64,000 nt of DNA from Clostridia bacterium. Lineage in GTDB: Bacteria > Bacillota > Clostridia > Christensenellales > Aristaeellaceae. Of this stretch, positions 1 through 7,428 are shown piece by piece (the first letter of the stretch is position 1; each line of letters opens with the position of its first letter). The position numbers were made by a program, and so were the translations under genes. The DNA lies in the NCBI GenBank assembly GCA_017431005.1, contig JAFRLY010000027.1, positions 1-64,000 on the forward strand, in the 5' to 3' direction. The notes beneath the pieces are model-generated. The model made no database searches and was not told the origin of the DNA. It was given only the letters and a program-made list of their open reading frames with translations.

Positions 1-1
1 C

Positions 2-469
2 GTGGCCTGGGCAGCCGGAAAACTGGGACAGAAAGCGGTAGTGCATATGCCTAAGGGCAGCTCAAGACAGAGATATGACAATATCGCGAAGGAAGGCGCT
101 CAGGTGACAATAGAGGAAGTCAATTATGATGACTGTGTCCGGATGGCAGCCGCGCAGGCCCGAGAGACGGTTCACGGCGTGATCGTGCAGGACACGGCCT
201 GGGACGGATATGAAGAGATTCCGTCCTGGATCATGCAGGGATACGGCACGATGGCGAGCGAGGCATCCGAGCAGCTGCGGGAAAACGAAGCAAACCGGCC
301 CAGTCATGTATTTGTGCAGGCAGGAGTCGGCTCGCTGGCCGGCGCTGTTGTGGGTTACTTTACAAACCTCTATCCGGAAAATCCTCCGAAGTTTATTGTG
401 ATGGAAGCCTCATTCTCGTCTGCCTCAAATGCGTTATTCCGGATGGTTGCCATACAGGCGGCATGGTAA
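2..469 (+). pseudogene. Diaminopropionate ammonia-lyase fragment, cut at both ends
   Basis: This PLP-dependent family (DpaL/YgeX) splits 2,3-diaminopropionate into pyruvate and ammonia. The gene enters from the left edge of the window, so the PLP-lysine region is missing. Visible family features are the AWAAGKLGQKAVVHMPKGSS stretch, QDTAWDGYEEIP, and the glycine-rich VQAGVGSLAGAV loop that holds the cofactor phosphate. Family resemblance stops at about base 410 after KFIVMEA. The conserved C-terminal third (GDMxTIMAGLACGEP and beyond) is absent and the frame then reads antisense to the next gene until a stop at 467-469. It is a broken gene or an assembly chimera. Identity is fairly sure; the cause of the truncation is not. 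Confidence 0.75.
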
Positions 470-768
470 TCTGCCGACATGAAATTGATCACAGCTTCCT
501 GCTGTTCCCTTAAGGTCTGATAGAGATGTCCGCGTTTATTCACACTGGCCAGGATTGCATAGAAACCCTTTCCGTGGTCAGCACTCGTGAAAGCAGCCCA
601 GGACTGCATACAGGCGTTAGGCAGGCCGTTTGATTTATAAGTGGTTACCAGAAACAGCGGCGACGGCACCGTCGCCACGAACTCCTTCCATGAAAAGCCA
701 AAGTTCCTGGAATAATCCGCATAGGTTCCCTTCAGGCTTTCCGGCATTTCAGAATAGATGCGTTTCAT
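370..768 (-). pseudogene. Flavin reductase family protein, C-terminally truncated
   Basis: The protein resembles FMN-binding flavin reductase/flavoredoxin-like proteins, which bind FMN and pass electrons from NAD(P)H. The start at 768 has a good AAAGGAG site 8 bases upstream. The core SPLFLVTTYKSNGLPNACMQSW and the ..INFMSADYHAACMATIRN segment are typical of the split-barrel FMN fold. Only about 118 residues look genuine, whereas family members run to about 180. After ADE the frame crosses the junction near base 410 and reads antisense into the ammonia-lyase fragment before stopping at 370. The substrate is unknown. The protein is probably non-functional if the junction is real. Confidence 0.7.
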
Positions 769-859
769 CCGTCTGCTCCTTTCTTTTCCCGGTCTTTCAG
801 ATCCGCCTGTACTGAACAGAGCAGCTGTCCCTGTCCAGACCGCATTTTTGTATTATGAG

Positions 860-1312
860 TTATTTTCTGAGCTCTTTGACCATCATGATGCGTTTCCCCT
901 GATCCTCATAATCCGAATATCCACGTTTTCTGTACAGCTCATGCGCTCTATTGTTTGCTTTTTCCACATGAAGAACAATTGCAGGAATGCCTGTGGATTC
1001 AGCATAATCCTCTGCCAGGCTGATCAGTTTCGTGCCTATCCCCTGATTACGGCATTCTGCAGTCACAGACAAATCATCCAGATAGATATAACCATCTTCC
1101 CTGTACACTTCAACCGAGAGAAATGCCACAACTTCTTTCTCAAGTTCCGCAACATAGATAAGATTGTCGCCTGCAGAAAAAAACTTATCGAGATACCCGT
1201 TTTCATATCCTTCAACATTCTGGGTATGATATATGGTCCTGAGCATTTCCTCGAACAATTCCGCAATCCTTTCGGAATCGGATATTGTTGCTTTTCGATA
1301 TACAAAGCCCAT
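860..1312 (-). CDS. GNAT family N-acetyltransferase
   Basis: This is a 150-residue GCN5-related acetyltransferase that moves an acetyl group from acetyl-CoA to an unidentified amine. The acetyl-CoA loop is in RNQGIGTKLISLA, preceded by the YLDDLSV strand and followed by LHVEKANNRAHELYRKRGY, the usual C-terminal part of the fold. I chose the ATG at 1312 because GGAGAA precedes it by 9 bases; a longer frame to 1393 has no comparable site. The gene stands alone, with the flavin reductase downstream on the same strand after a gap of about 90 bases. Substrate cannot be predicted. Confidence 0.85.
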   Translation of the reverse strand: MGFVYRKATISDSERIAELFEEMLRTIYHTQNVEGYENGYLDKFFSAGDNLIYVAELEKEVVAFLSVEVYREDGYIYLDDLSVTAECRNQGIGTKLISLAEDYAESTGIPAIVLHVEKANNRAHELYRKRGYSDYEDQGKRIMMVKELRK

Positions 1313-1446
1313 AACGCATTCTTCTCCATGCAGTTTCTGAACCCTTCCCCGCTGCCATTTTATCAGACCCCACAGGCTGTGTCCATCCAGCAAAATTCGG
1401 CCACCAACCGGGCGTTCGTGATAATAAAGAAGGGAGACACAAAAAA

Positions 1447-1926
1447 ATGGAATGCGGAAAACTGACAGCGAAACTGAGGGACGCGGTACCGGTATGCTTC
1501 ATGGTGAATGATCGGGAGGTCAAGCGCTACAAGAACATTGAGATCCCTGCGGAAATCAAGCATCTGGAATACTGCGGGTTCCGGTTTGACGTACCGGAAG
1601 ACGGAGGAGCCATCACCTTCAAGATCTGGTTCAACGAAGGAATCCTGCCAGAAATCTGGCCAGCAGAGCGAGAACGGCAGCACAGGGCAGTAAAAACAGA
1701 GCCTGTGGCTATGATGGAGCAGCGGTATGGGGTGACCGGAGCGGACCGGAAAACACTGGTGGCCGTCATCAGCACAATCACCGGAATTGATGCGCGGTAT
1801 CTCGGAATGCCTTCACAGGGGTATCAGATTGGCGACTACCTGGTAGACCGGGAAGGCACGCTGACCGGCCCGGAGAGCCCCGGACTGATCGAGGCGCTGG
1901 CCTCTAAGGGGTATGAAGCGAAGTAA
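1447..1926 (+). CDS. Uncharacterised protein with a domain seen in clostridial mobile-element proteins
   Basis: This is a 159-residue soluble protein of unknown function. The N-terminal 70 residues (VPVCFMVNDREVKRY, FRFDVPEDGGAITFKIWFNEG) look like a small beta-rich domain. The C-terminal half (ADRKTLVAVISTITGIDARYLGMPSQ, then GYQIGDYLVDREGTLTG) resembles a module in clostridial proteins often labelled virulence-related and carried on integrative elements. The ATG has GGGAG upstream. The gene is single, faces away from the GNAT gene, and is followed by a terminator hairpin. The family link is from memory of the pattern, not a search, and no activity is implied. Confidence 0.6.
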   Translation: MECGKLTAKLRDAVPVCFMVNDREVKRYKNIEIPAEIKHLEYCGFRFDVPEDGGAITFKIWFNEGILPEIWPAERERQHRAVKTEPVAMMEQRYGVTGADRKTLVAVISTITGIDARYLGMPSQGYQIGDYLVDREGTLTGPESPGLIEALASKGYEAK

Positions 1927-1947
1927 AAACGGCCAAAAAGAAAATGA

Positions 1948-1975
1948 GCCCGGCTTCCGAAAAAGGAGGTCGGGC
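1948..1975. terminator. Bidirectional intrinsic terminator
   Basis: An inverted repeat of about 11 bp (GCCCGGCTTCC against GGAGGTCGGGC, two mismatches) lies between the convergent gene ending at 1926 and the XRE gene ending at 1988. Reading on the minus strand it is followed by a T-rich stretch, so it best serves the XRE gene; on the plus strand the T-run is poor. Confidence 0.6.
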
Positions 1976-1987
1976 AATCTGTCTTGT

Positions 1988-2437
1988 TCAATCTTTCTTC
2001 CAGTGCTTCAGCTGGGAAAGCCAGGCATCATACTGTCTGCGTCTTTCTTCAACGTCCAGTCCTTCCGGGTTCGGCATGTGCTCAATCAGGAAATTGAGCA
2101 GGGCATCCTTGGTCGGGTATGCATATTTTCCGTCAGAATAGCACCACTTGCAGTAATCCTCGTTGAAAAAGCCGTCCGGTTCTCTGCTGATATTCTCATC
2201 TTCACTCAGCGGCATCCCGCAGCACTGGCAGAACAGCTGCCGCGGTGATCCCAGCAGGGTATTGATGGAAACACTGTATTCCCGGGAAAGAAGTTTCAGC
2301 GTTTCCGTATTCGGCTGGGTTTCCCCGGTCTCCCACCGGCTGACTGCCTGCCGGGTCACAAGCACCCGCTCCGCCAGTTCCTCCTGGGTCAGATTGTGTT
2401 TCTCCCTCAGCTCTTTCAGAATGTCACATGTTGCCAT
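1988..2437 (-). CDS. XRE family regulator with C-terminal zinc ribbon
   Basis: This is a 149-residue DNA-binding protein. Residues 5-60 form a Cro/CI-type helix-turn-helix (LKELREKHNLTQEELAERV, RQAVSRWETGETQPNTETL). Residues 70-105 hold four cysteines in CQCCGMPL and YCKWCYSDGKYAY, matching the putative zinc-ribbon domain often joined to such HTHs in Firmicutes. Start at 2437 follows AGGGGG by 8 bases; the longer in-frame extension to 2503 lacks a site. It probably regulates itself or neighbours. No operator was identified. Target genes are unknown. Confidence 0.85.
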   Translation of the reverse strand: MATCDILKELREKHNLTQEELAERVLVTRQAVSRWETGETQPNTETLKLLSREYSVSINTLLGSPRQLFCQCCGMPLSEDENISREPDGFFNEDYCKWCYSDGKYAYPTKDALLNFLIEHMPNPEGLDVEERRRQYDAWLSQLKHWKKD

Positions 2438-2545
2438 TGTTTCAGCCCCCTGTCGTTTGATTTCACCTGCATCATAACCTGCACATGGAATCAATTCAAG
2501 CAACTGTCTGTTGCTGCTGTCCGATTGAAGATTCAGACCGTCATA

Positions 2546-3070
2546 TTACAGCCTGATCCAGTATCGCCTGGCCAGGTAGCGGCCTTCCGCTTCGTTATGC
2601 CGCTCAATGGTGTCCCAGAGCTTTCCGCCCAGCTTTTCACAGACATGAATGGATACTGCATTCTTTTCATTGATATTCAGCAGCACTTTTTCCATGCCGT
2701 GCTCTTTCGCAATTTCCAGGCCGCGGCGCAGGATCGCTGTTCCGTATCCCTTGTTCCATTCCGATATCCTGACCGCGTAGCCGATGCTTCCGATATCCGT
2801 CATTACCTTCGGCGGAAACTCTGTCCTTAACTGGAATTCCCCGATGAAACGGCTGTCATCCACAGCCCAGTAATGAAAGCTGACAGGCTGCCCTTCCACA
2901 AGCCCTTTTTCTTTCTGTTCATACCAGTCCTTCGTACGCTCAAACCAGTCGTCCTCCAGATACTTCGGATTCGAAGGCCTGAAGAACACTACATTGTGAT
3001 CATATAATTCCTGACAGTATGCTTTATACCCCTCTGCATATTCCGGGCATCGCTTGATCAGCTGCAACAT
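2546..3070 (-). CDS. GNAT family N-acetyltransferase
   Basis: This is a 174-residue acetyltransferase of the kind that modifies small molecules or protein N-termini. The acetyl-CoA site is in WNKGYGTAILRRGLEIAKEHG, followed by VLLNINEKNAVSIHVCEKLGGK, the signature of the RimJ/YdfB-like branch. AGGAGG lies 5 bases before the ATG. It sits 12 bases downstream of the serine hydrolase on the same strand, so the two are probably co-transcribed. The acceptor is unknown. Confidence 0.85.
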   Translation of the reverse strand: MLQLIKRCPEYAEGYKAYCQELYDHNVVFFRPSNPKYLEDDWFERTKDWYEQKEKGLVEGQPVSFHYWAVDDSRFIGEFQLRTEFPPKVMTDIGSIGYAVRISEWNKGYGTAILRRGLEIAKEHGMEKVLLNINEKNAVSIHVCEKLGGKLWDTIERHNEAEGRYLARRYWIRL

Positions 3071-3082
3071 GCTGCCCTCCTG

Positions 3083-4366
3083 TCATACAAATCCTTTACT
3101 GATCAGTTCATATCCCCATACGGCAGGTTTTTCAGCGCCTTCCGGCAGCAGATTGTGCGTATAGCTCTGCTCCTCGTGCCTCCGGATAAATGTATTGGGG
3201 CTGATGCAGTACAGTTCAATGTGGATGTTCTGGTTGACACGCACCAGATACAGTTTCCCGTTCTTTACTTCCATATGTATTTTGCCGGGAAGATACGTCC
3301 CGGTGAACTTCCGGAGATTCTCCTCTGAAACCGGTACATCATCCGGCTTCACAATAGCTTTCGGTTCTTTCCCATACAGGATGTCCGCGATGCCTTCTCC
3401 CAGGCGGTATTGGTTCAGCGATTCATTGTTGGAAAGAATAAGGATGCAGAGATCGTCCTCAAAGAAGTACTGTGTGTATGCGGCGATCCCGTTAGCGTCA
3501 CCGCCATGGGCATACATCGTTATGCCATTTCGGTCATGCCGTTCAAGCCCGTAGCAGTAATGATTCAGGTTTTCAGCAAAAAAACGCTGATATGCCTTTG
3601 CGGACAGAAGCTTCCTTTGTTTCAGGCAGTCATACCATTTCTGCAGATCGTCACAATTGGAGACCAGCGCCCCGGCACCCATCAGGAACAGGTTGTTGAC
3701 ATACGGCACACGAACCGTCTCCCCGTAATCATGCATATAATTGTTTGCTTTGTTTTCCAGGACCGCCAGACCGTCATCAAATACGGTATTGACCATTCCA
3801 AGAGGAAGGAATATGTTCTTACGCAGGAACTCTGCATAGGATTGCATTGAAACGTGTTCAATGATCCATGCCAGCAGATTATAGTTCGAATTGTTGTAAT
3901 TGAATGCTTCTCCCGGGGTATTCATCGGCTGCTTCAGAATCCATTTGCTGAGAAATGTTTTCCTGTCATAGGGCAGTCTGTCCTCCCCGATGTAGAAGTC
4001 GTCCTCAAAGTTGTAGAAATTATACAGTCCGGAAGTATGGGCAAGCAGATGATGCACCGTAATCCCGGCAGGAATCCGCATATCCTCCGGGAGGCAGGCA
4101 TTCGCGTCTTCATCCAGCGACAAAAGCCCCCGGTCATACAGGAGCATAATGGCAAAAGCGGTAAACTGCTTTGTGACCGAGGCGATGGTGAACCTGGTAG
4201 ACATGGTATTCTTCACGCAAAACTCCGCGCAGGAATAACCCCGACTGGTTTCCCAGAAGGTTTTCCCATCTTTTATAATACGAATGGTTCCCCAAAAATC
4301 CCAGTATTCTGTCTCACGTCCTACGAATTCGGCCAAGCGTTGCTGAACTTCGTGTTCCTCTGTCAT
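3083..4366 (-). CDS. Serine hydrolase, class C beta-lactamase-like
   Basis: This is a 427-residue member of the penicillin-binding/class C beta-lactamase fold. The nucleophile tetrad S63-V-T-K66 (TIASVTKQFTAF), the YNN triad near 157-159 and an H-G-G motif (YAHGGDANG) in the C-terminal half are all visible. There is no signal peptide, so it is probably cytoplasmic and more likely an esterase or peptidase than a drug-resistance lactamase. The last 90 residues form a beta-rich tail (FTGTYLPGKIHMEVKNGKLYLVR) common in these hydrolases. It leads a two-gene unit with the GNAT downstream. Natural substrate is unknown. Confidence 0.85.
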   Translation of the reverse strand: MTEEHEVQQRLAEFVGRETEYWDFWGTIRIIKDGKTFWETSRGYSCAEFCVKNTMSTRFTIASVTKQFTAFAIMLLYDRGLLSLDEDANACLPEDMRIPAGITVHHLLAHTSGLYNFYNFEDDFYIGEDRLPYDRKTFLSKWILKQPMNTPGEAFNYNNSNYNLLAWIIEHVSMQSYAEFLRKNIFLPLGMVNTVFDDGLAVLENKANNYMHDYGETVRVPYVNNLFLMGAGALVSNCDDLQKWYDCLKQRKLLSAKAYQRFFAENLNHYCYGLERHDRNGITMYAHGGDANGIAAYTQYFFEDDLCILILSNNESLNQYRLGEGIADILYGKEPKAIVKPDDVPVSEENLRKFTGTYLPGKIHMEVKNGKLYLVRVNQNIHIELYCISPNTFIRRHEEQSYTHNLLPEGAEKPAVWGYELISKGFV

Positions 4367-4409
4367 TGTTTACTCCATTTAAATTTTCGTCACATTTTGT
4401 TCTCCGGCT

Positions 4410-4433
4410 AAAAATGCGATTTGATCGCGTTTT
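4410..4433 (-). terminator. Intrinsic terminator after the toxin gene
   Basis: On the minus strand, AAAACGCGAT, a three-base loop and ATCGCATTTTT form a short hairpin followed by T residues. It lies 43 bases past the toxin stop and upstream of the serine hydrolase, so it insulates the two units. Confidence 0.6.
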
Positions 4434-4475
4434 GGCCGAAATCGATATATAATTGTGTTTTATTCCTTCTGAATA

Positions 4476-4793
4476 TCATAAACCTCTGATAATACTCAGA
4501 TAATCCTGTCTTTGATCAACAACTGCATATACAGTTATTACTTTTCTTTCATCGTCAATCTTATAAAACACCAGATCTTTTTCCAGAATAAGAACCTTAT
4601 ATCCCTGTCGTTTTAAAACAGTATACCTTGGTTCCATTCCGATATATGGATTATCTCCCAATGCCAGAATGGATGCTTCAAGATCGTTCAATTTTTCCAA
4701 TGCTGTTTCGTTTCCGAACTTCTCAGCGATATACAAAACAATGTTTCTGATCAGGGCATCCGCTGTGTCAGTACGTATTACTTTGTATTTCAC
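4476..4793 (-). CDS. Type II toxin, RelE/ParE superfamily
   Basis: This is a 105-residue protein with the ParE/RelE layout: N-terminal strand MKYKVIRTDTADALI, two helices (IRNIVLYIAEKFGNETALEKLNDLEASI), then LVFYKIDDERKVITVYAVVDQRQDY. The ..R.DY ending matches the C-terminal residues of the family. Members either cut ribosome-bound mRNA or poison gyrase, and sequence alone does not decide which. Its ATG overlaps the antitoxin stop by four bases, so translation is coupled. It would be neutralised by the upstream Phd-like protein. Confidence 0.88.
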   Translation of the reverse strand: MKYKVIRTDTADALIRNIVLYIAEKFGNETALEKLNDLEASILALGDNPYIGMEPRYTVLKRQGYKVLILEKDLVFYKIDDERKVITVYAVVDQRQDYLSIIRGL

Positions 4794-5074
4794 AGCTTCT
4801 CCTCCATCAGCATTTTTCTGATATCATCGAAAGTTTCCTGAACAGGAGCAACTCTGCCGAACTTCACATCTTCTTCTGCTTCTGCGAGTATTTCGAGCAG
4901 TTCAATCCTGGCTTTCATCCTCCTGTATTCTTCATATGCAATGGAAACAGTATCTCCCCGACCGTTTACTGTAACAATCACAGCTTCTTTGTTTTCTCTG
5001 CATTGTCTTGAAATCTCATTGTAATGGTTCCTGAGATCAGCTGAAGGCCTGATCGACTCCCGGAATGTCATCAT
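4790..5074 (-). CDS. Type II antitoxin, Phd/YefM family
   Basis: This is a 94-residue antitoxin. The N-terminal Phd fold (IRPSADLRNHYNEISRQCRE, AVIVTVNGRGDTVSIAYEEYRRM) binds DNA and dimerises; the acidic C-terminal tail (LAEAEEDVKFGRVAPVQETF) should wrap the toxin. GAGGAGG lies 11 bases before the first of two adjacent ATGs. It is the first gene of the pair and is expected to repress its own promoter at 5108-5135, where an AT-rich near-palindrome (ATATAATTATGATAT) overlaps the -10 box. Confidence 0.9.
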   Translation of the reverse strand: MMTFRESIRPSADLRNHYNEISRQCRENKEAVIVTVNGRGDTVSIAYEEYRRMKARIELLEILAEAEEDVKFGRVAPVQETFDDIRKMLMEEKL

Positions 5075-5107
5075 AGGTCAGATATCCTCCTCGTCTTATA
5101 TATCATA

Positions 5108-5135
5108 ATTATATCATTGCATGTCTACGCGTCAA
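5108..5135 (-). promoter_or_regulatory. Promoter of the toxin-antitoxin operon
   Basis: TTGACG (5130-5135) and a perfect TATAAT (5108-5113) are separated by 16 bases and lie about 30 bases upstream of the antitoxin start. The perfect 8-base palindrome ATAATTAT overlaps the -10 box and is a plausible antitoxin operator. Confidence 0.7.
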
Positions 5136-5328
5136 GATCGGGTCTGCCGGTTTTTAACGTTTTTCCGAAAAGATTTAAACAGGGCATTTTCATAGCGGAA
5201 AAAACCGGAAATTTTCGGAAATAGACGGAAGCGACCCTTTGGTACCTGCAGGATGGTGCCTTGCCACTCCGCTGCAACCCGACAGGTTGCAAACCGGAAA
5301 AAACCGCAATCACCGGGAAAACAAAAAA

Positions 5329-5360
5329 CCCGGAAGCGTAGGAAAATCAACGCTTCCGGG
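5329..5360 (-). terminator. Strong intrinsic terminator beside the duplicated tRNA 3' end
   Basis: CCCGGAAGCG and CGCTTCCGGG form a perfect 10 bp stem with a 12-base loop; reading on the minus strand six T residues follow. It sits directly beyond the partial tRNA-Pro copy, in the same arrangement as the terminator beyond the intact tRNA. Confidence 0.8.
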
Positions 5361-5361
5361 A

Positions 5362-5606
5362 GTCGAAGTGGCGGGATTCGATACCGTTCGCTCAATGGTC
5401 GCCCGAAACCCTTGGAGCGGGTTTCGTTCTCCCTTTCGCGCTAACAAACTCGGGGCGTTTCCGGCTTCGCCGGACAGCCCACCGGGCTGACACTTCCCTC
5501 GTTTGCCGCGGCCGCCGCGGGTTCTTTCCCATCATTCCGGATAGCAGAAATCCGAAGCACCCGTAAAGGGCACTTCGGATTTCTGTGTCGAAGTGGCGGG
5601 ATTCGA
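5362..5606. repeat. 20 bp direct repeat of the tRNA-Pro 3' end
   Basis: Bases 5362-5381 and 5587-5606 are identical over 20 bases and cover the acceptor 3' strand and part of the T arm of tRNA-Pro. The repeats are 225 bases apart. This is how an integrase attachment duplication in a tRNA gene looks, but the interval is far too short for an element and holds no integrase, so at most it is a scar. Confidence 0.7.
5548..5582 (-). terminator. Intrinsic terminator of the tRNA-Thr/tRNA-Pro unit
   Basis: AAATCCGAAG pairs perfectly with CTTCGGATTT around a 15-base loop that itself can fold (CCCG/GGG). On the minus strand it lies five bases past tRNA-Pro and ends in ATTTCT, so it should stop tRNA transcription. 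Confidence 0.75.
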
Positions 5607-5661
5607 ACCCGCGGCCTTTTGGTCCCGAACCAAACGCGCTACCAAACTGCGCTACACCTCG
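5588..5661 (-). tRNA. tRNA-Pro (anticodon CGG)
   Basis: A full cloverleaf folds: acceptor CGAGGTG/CACTTCG with one G-U, D stem GCGC/GCGC, anticodon stem TTTGG/CCAAA with loop TTCGGGA, and T stem GCGGG/CCCGC with TTCGAAT. The discriminator is A. CCA is not encoded. It reads proline codon CCG. It is four bases downstream of tRNA-Thr in the same transcript. Confidence 0.95.
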
Positions 5662-5665
5662 AAGG

Positions 5666-5741
5666 TGGAGCCGATGAGGGGACTCGAACCCCTGACCTGC
5701 TGATTACGAATCGGCTGCTCTACCAACTGAGCCACATCGGC
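5666..5741 (-). tRNA. tRNA-Thr (anticodon CGT), CCA encoded
   Basis: Acceptor GCCGATG pairs fully with CATCGGC, the discriminator is T and the 3' CCA is encoded. The D arm and T arm (AGGGG/CCCCT) are normal. The anticodon loop is TTCGTAA, giving CGT for codon ACG. The anticodon stem GCCGA/TCAGC has one C-A mismatch at position 29-41. It is followed at once by tRNA-Pro. Confidence 0.93.
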
Positions 5742-5823
5742 ACAACCAGCAACGCGTATTATAACAAAGCAGGGATTTTTTGTCCAGCCTTTTTTTGCGG
5801 CTCCGGCAAAAAGTTGAAAACAG

Positions 5824-7230
5824 TCAGGAAAGCTCGATATCCAGCCATTTACCCTGGCGGATTCTGTGATGCAGCAGCCGGTCCCTGACAATAGCGTCAA
5901 TCAGGAAAGCGATCCAGGGGGACAGCACCGCAACCGGCACACCGGGCCAGACATTGGCCAGCGGATAGCAGAACAGCCAGGTCAGAATGGGGCGCAGGAT
6001 TGAAACGCTGAGCAGGGCACAGATGGCGACAAAGCGGACATCACCGGCACCGCGCAGCACACCGGACTGAACAACCCGCCCGTTCTGGGGAATCATGGCG
6101 ACAATTGCCACGAAGAAGGAGAGCGTTACGGCATAAATGATTTCCTCATCATTTGTAAAGAGCATCGCCAGCTGGCGGCTGAAGACTGAGATGACCAGCA
6201 TCAGAAACAACGAAACAGCAACCCCGAGCCGGGATGCCGCCTGGGCATAGCCCATGGCCAGATCCTTGCGCTTGGCCCCCAGACTCTGGCCGACGAGCGA
6301 GGTGGCGGCAGTGCTGACACCGTCTCCCAGGGTAAAGGAAAGGGAGGTGACCTGGCCGACGATCTGATAGGCGGCGAAAGCATTGGTGCCGATGCCGGCA
6401 ATCAGGCGGGCAAGAATCAGAAAGCCGATCCGGAGACAGACCGCTTCCACCATCGAACTGGATCCCACCCGGACAAGGCCGTTCATCGTCGGGCGGTCAA
6501 ACCTGGGAAGCGCCAGATGATAATAGCCGCCCTTGCGTAAGGCAATGATCACGCAGATCAGGCTGGCTGAGACGGTGCCGCAGGCTGTGGCGATGGCCGC
6601 GCCTCTGACACCCAGGGCAGGGAAGCCCAGCTTTCCGTGAATCAGGATATAGTTGAGAACGACGTTGATCAGATTGGCTGTGATGTTCGTGAACATCGTG
6701 ATGCGGGTTTTGCCGATGGCGCGCATGGCCGCGCAGATGCAGAGCTGCCAGCATTGGGGCAGGAAAGCCAGGCTGATGATCCTGAAATAATCCGTGCTCA
6801 GGGCAAAGGTATCTTCGTTGGCACCGCCAAGACGCATCAGCCAATCGGCACCGAAATAGCCGAACAGCGTCATCAGGATACCGATTACCGTGATGATCCC
6901 CAGAGACTGATTCAGGCAGGCGTTGGCGCCGGCTCTGTCCTGAGCACCTTTGCGCCGGGCACAGAGTGCTGTGGTACCGATGCAGAGCGCCTGGGCAAAG
7001 ATCAGCATGATCATCCGGGGCTGGCCGGTGAGACCGACAGCAGCAATGGAGGCCGCTCCCAGCGTTCCGACCATCATGGTATCCACAGAACTGATGATGC
7101 TCAGCAGCGCGCCTTCCACCGTTGAGGGCCAGGCAATGGAAAGCGTTTTCCGGTAAAGCTCCTTTGTCTGGGCCTGATCAATGGGCTTTCCCGTATGGTC
7201 TTTCACTCCCAGAAGCTTCTCAACAAACAT
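5824..7230 (-). CDS. MATE family efflux transporter (copy 1)
   Basis: This is a 468-residue inner-membrane exporter of the MATE/NorM-DinF type with about 12 membrane helices, driving out organic cations or drugs with a sodium or proton gradient. Family features include IAWPSTVEGALLSIISSVDTMMVG near the N-terminus and FTLGDGVSTAATSLVGQSLGAK at the start of the second half. Start at 7230 was chosen for GGAGAAAGG upstream; a frame to 7368 has no site and would add 46 non-family residues. It has its own promoter (7286-7314), divergent from tldD. The substrate is unknown. It is one of four MATE genes in the window. Confidence 0.93.
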   Translation of the reverse strand: MFVEKLLGVKDHTGKPIDQAQTKELYRKTLSIAWPSTVEGALLSIISSVDTMMVGTLGAASIAAVGLTGQPRMIMLIFAQALCIGTTALCARRKGAQDRAGANACLNQSLGIITVIGILMTLFGYFGADWLMRLGGANEDTFALSTDYFRIISLAFLPQCWQLCICAAMRAIGKTRITMFTNITANLINVVLNYILIHGKLGFPALGVRGAAIATACGTVSASLICVIIALRKGGYYHLALPRFDRPTMNGLVRVGSSSMVEAVCLRIGFLILARLIAGIGTNAFAAYQIVGQVTSLSFTLGDGVSTAATSLVGQSLGAKRKDLAMGYAQAASRLGVAVSLFLMLVISVFSRQLAMLFTNDEEIIYAVTLSFFVAIVAMIPQNGRVVQSGVLRGAGDVRFVAICALLSVSILRPILTWLFCYPLANVWPGVPVAVLSPWIAFLIDAIVRDRLLHHRIRQGKWLDIELS

Positions 7231-7285
7231 GAAAACGCCTTTCTCCGCATTGATTACGGCCGGAATCCTGTTTTCAGATACTGTA

Positions 7286-7314
7286 ACTATAGCACAATGC
7301 CGGACAGGCCGCAA
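7286..7314 (-). promoter_or_regulatory. Promoter of MATE copy 1
   Basis: TTGCGG (7309-7314) and TATAGT (7286-7291) are 17 bases apart on the minus strand, about 55 bases before the start codon. Confidence 0.6.
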
Positions 7315-7349
7315 GAAACAAAGGCACAAGTTGTACGTATATATGACTG

Positions 7350-7378
7350 TTGCGTGATCCGGGAACAAGTATTACAAT
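7350..7378 (+). promoter_or_regulatory. Promoter of tldD-tldE
   Basis: TTGCGT (7350-7355) and TACAAT (7373-7378) are 17 bases apart and lie 50 bases before the tldD start. The two promoters in this intergenic region point outward. Confidence 0.55.
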
Positions 7379-7428
7379 GAGGCGGCATGATGAAAAATAT
7401 ATGCACGGAATTTCCGGAAGGAGGCACT

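Larger units (their letters stand above)
5136..5587. other. Gene-free, hairpin-rich region before tRNA-Pro
   Basis: About 450 bases hold no convincing gene. Hairpins include GCAACC/GGTTGC near 5273-5290, the terminator at 5329-5360, CGAAACCC/GGGTTTCG at 5404-5426, CCGGCTTCGCCGG at 5461-5473, GCCCACCGGGC at 5477-5487 and a GC palindrome near 5506-5520. A second copy of the tRNA-Pro 3' end lies at 5362-5381. It may be a decayed insertion or a tRNA-derived repeat; nothing in it shows a function. Confidence 0.55.

Noticed and set aside
3083..4366. Beta-lactam resistance enzyme
   Set aside because: The SxxK, YxN and HxG motifs fit the fold, but there is no signal peptide and the C-terminal tail fits esterase/peptidase relatives, so a resistance call is not supported.
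5362..5500. Possible second tRNA or selenocysteine tRNA using the duplicated acceptor end
   Set aside because: Only the 3' strand matches; no D arm or anticodon arm could be folded and no UCA anticodon loop is present.
5136..5587. CRISPR array or REP cluster in the hairpin-rich gap
   Set aside because: The hairpins differ in sequence and spacing, and there is no regular repeat-spacer order or cas gene.
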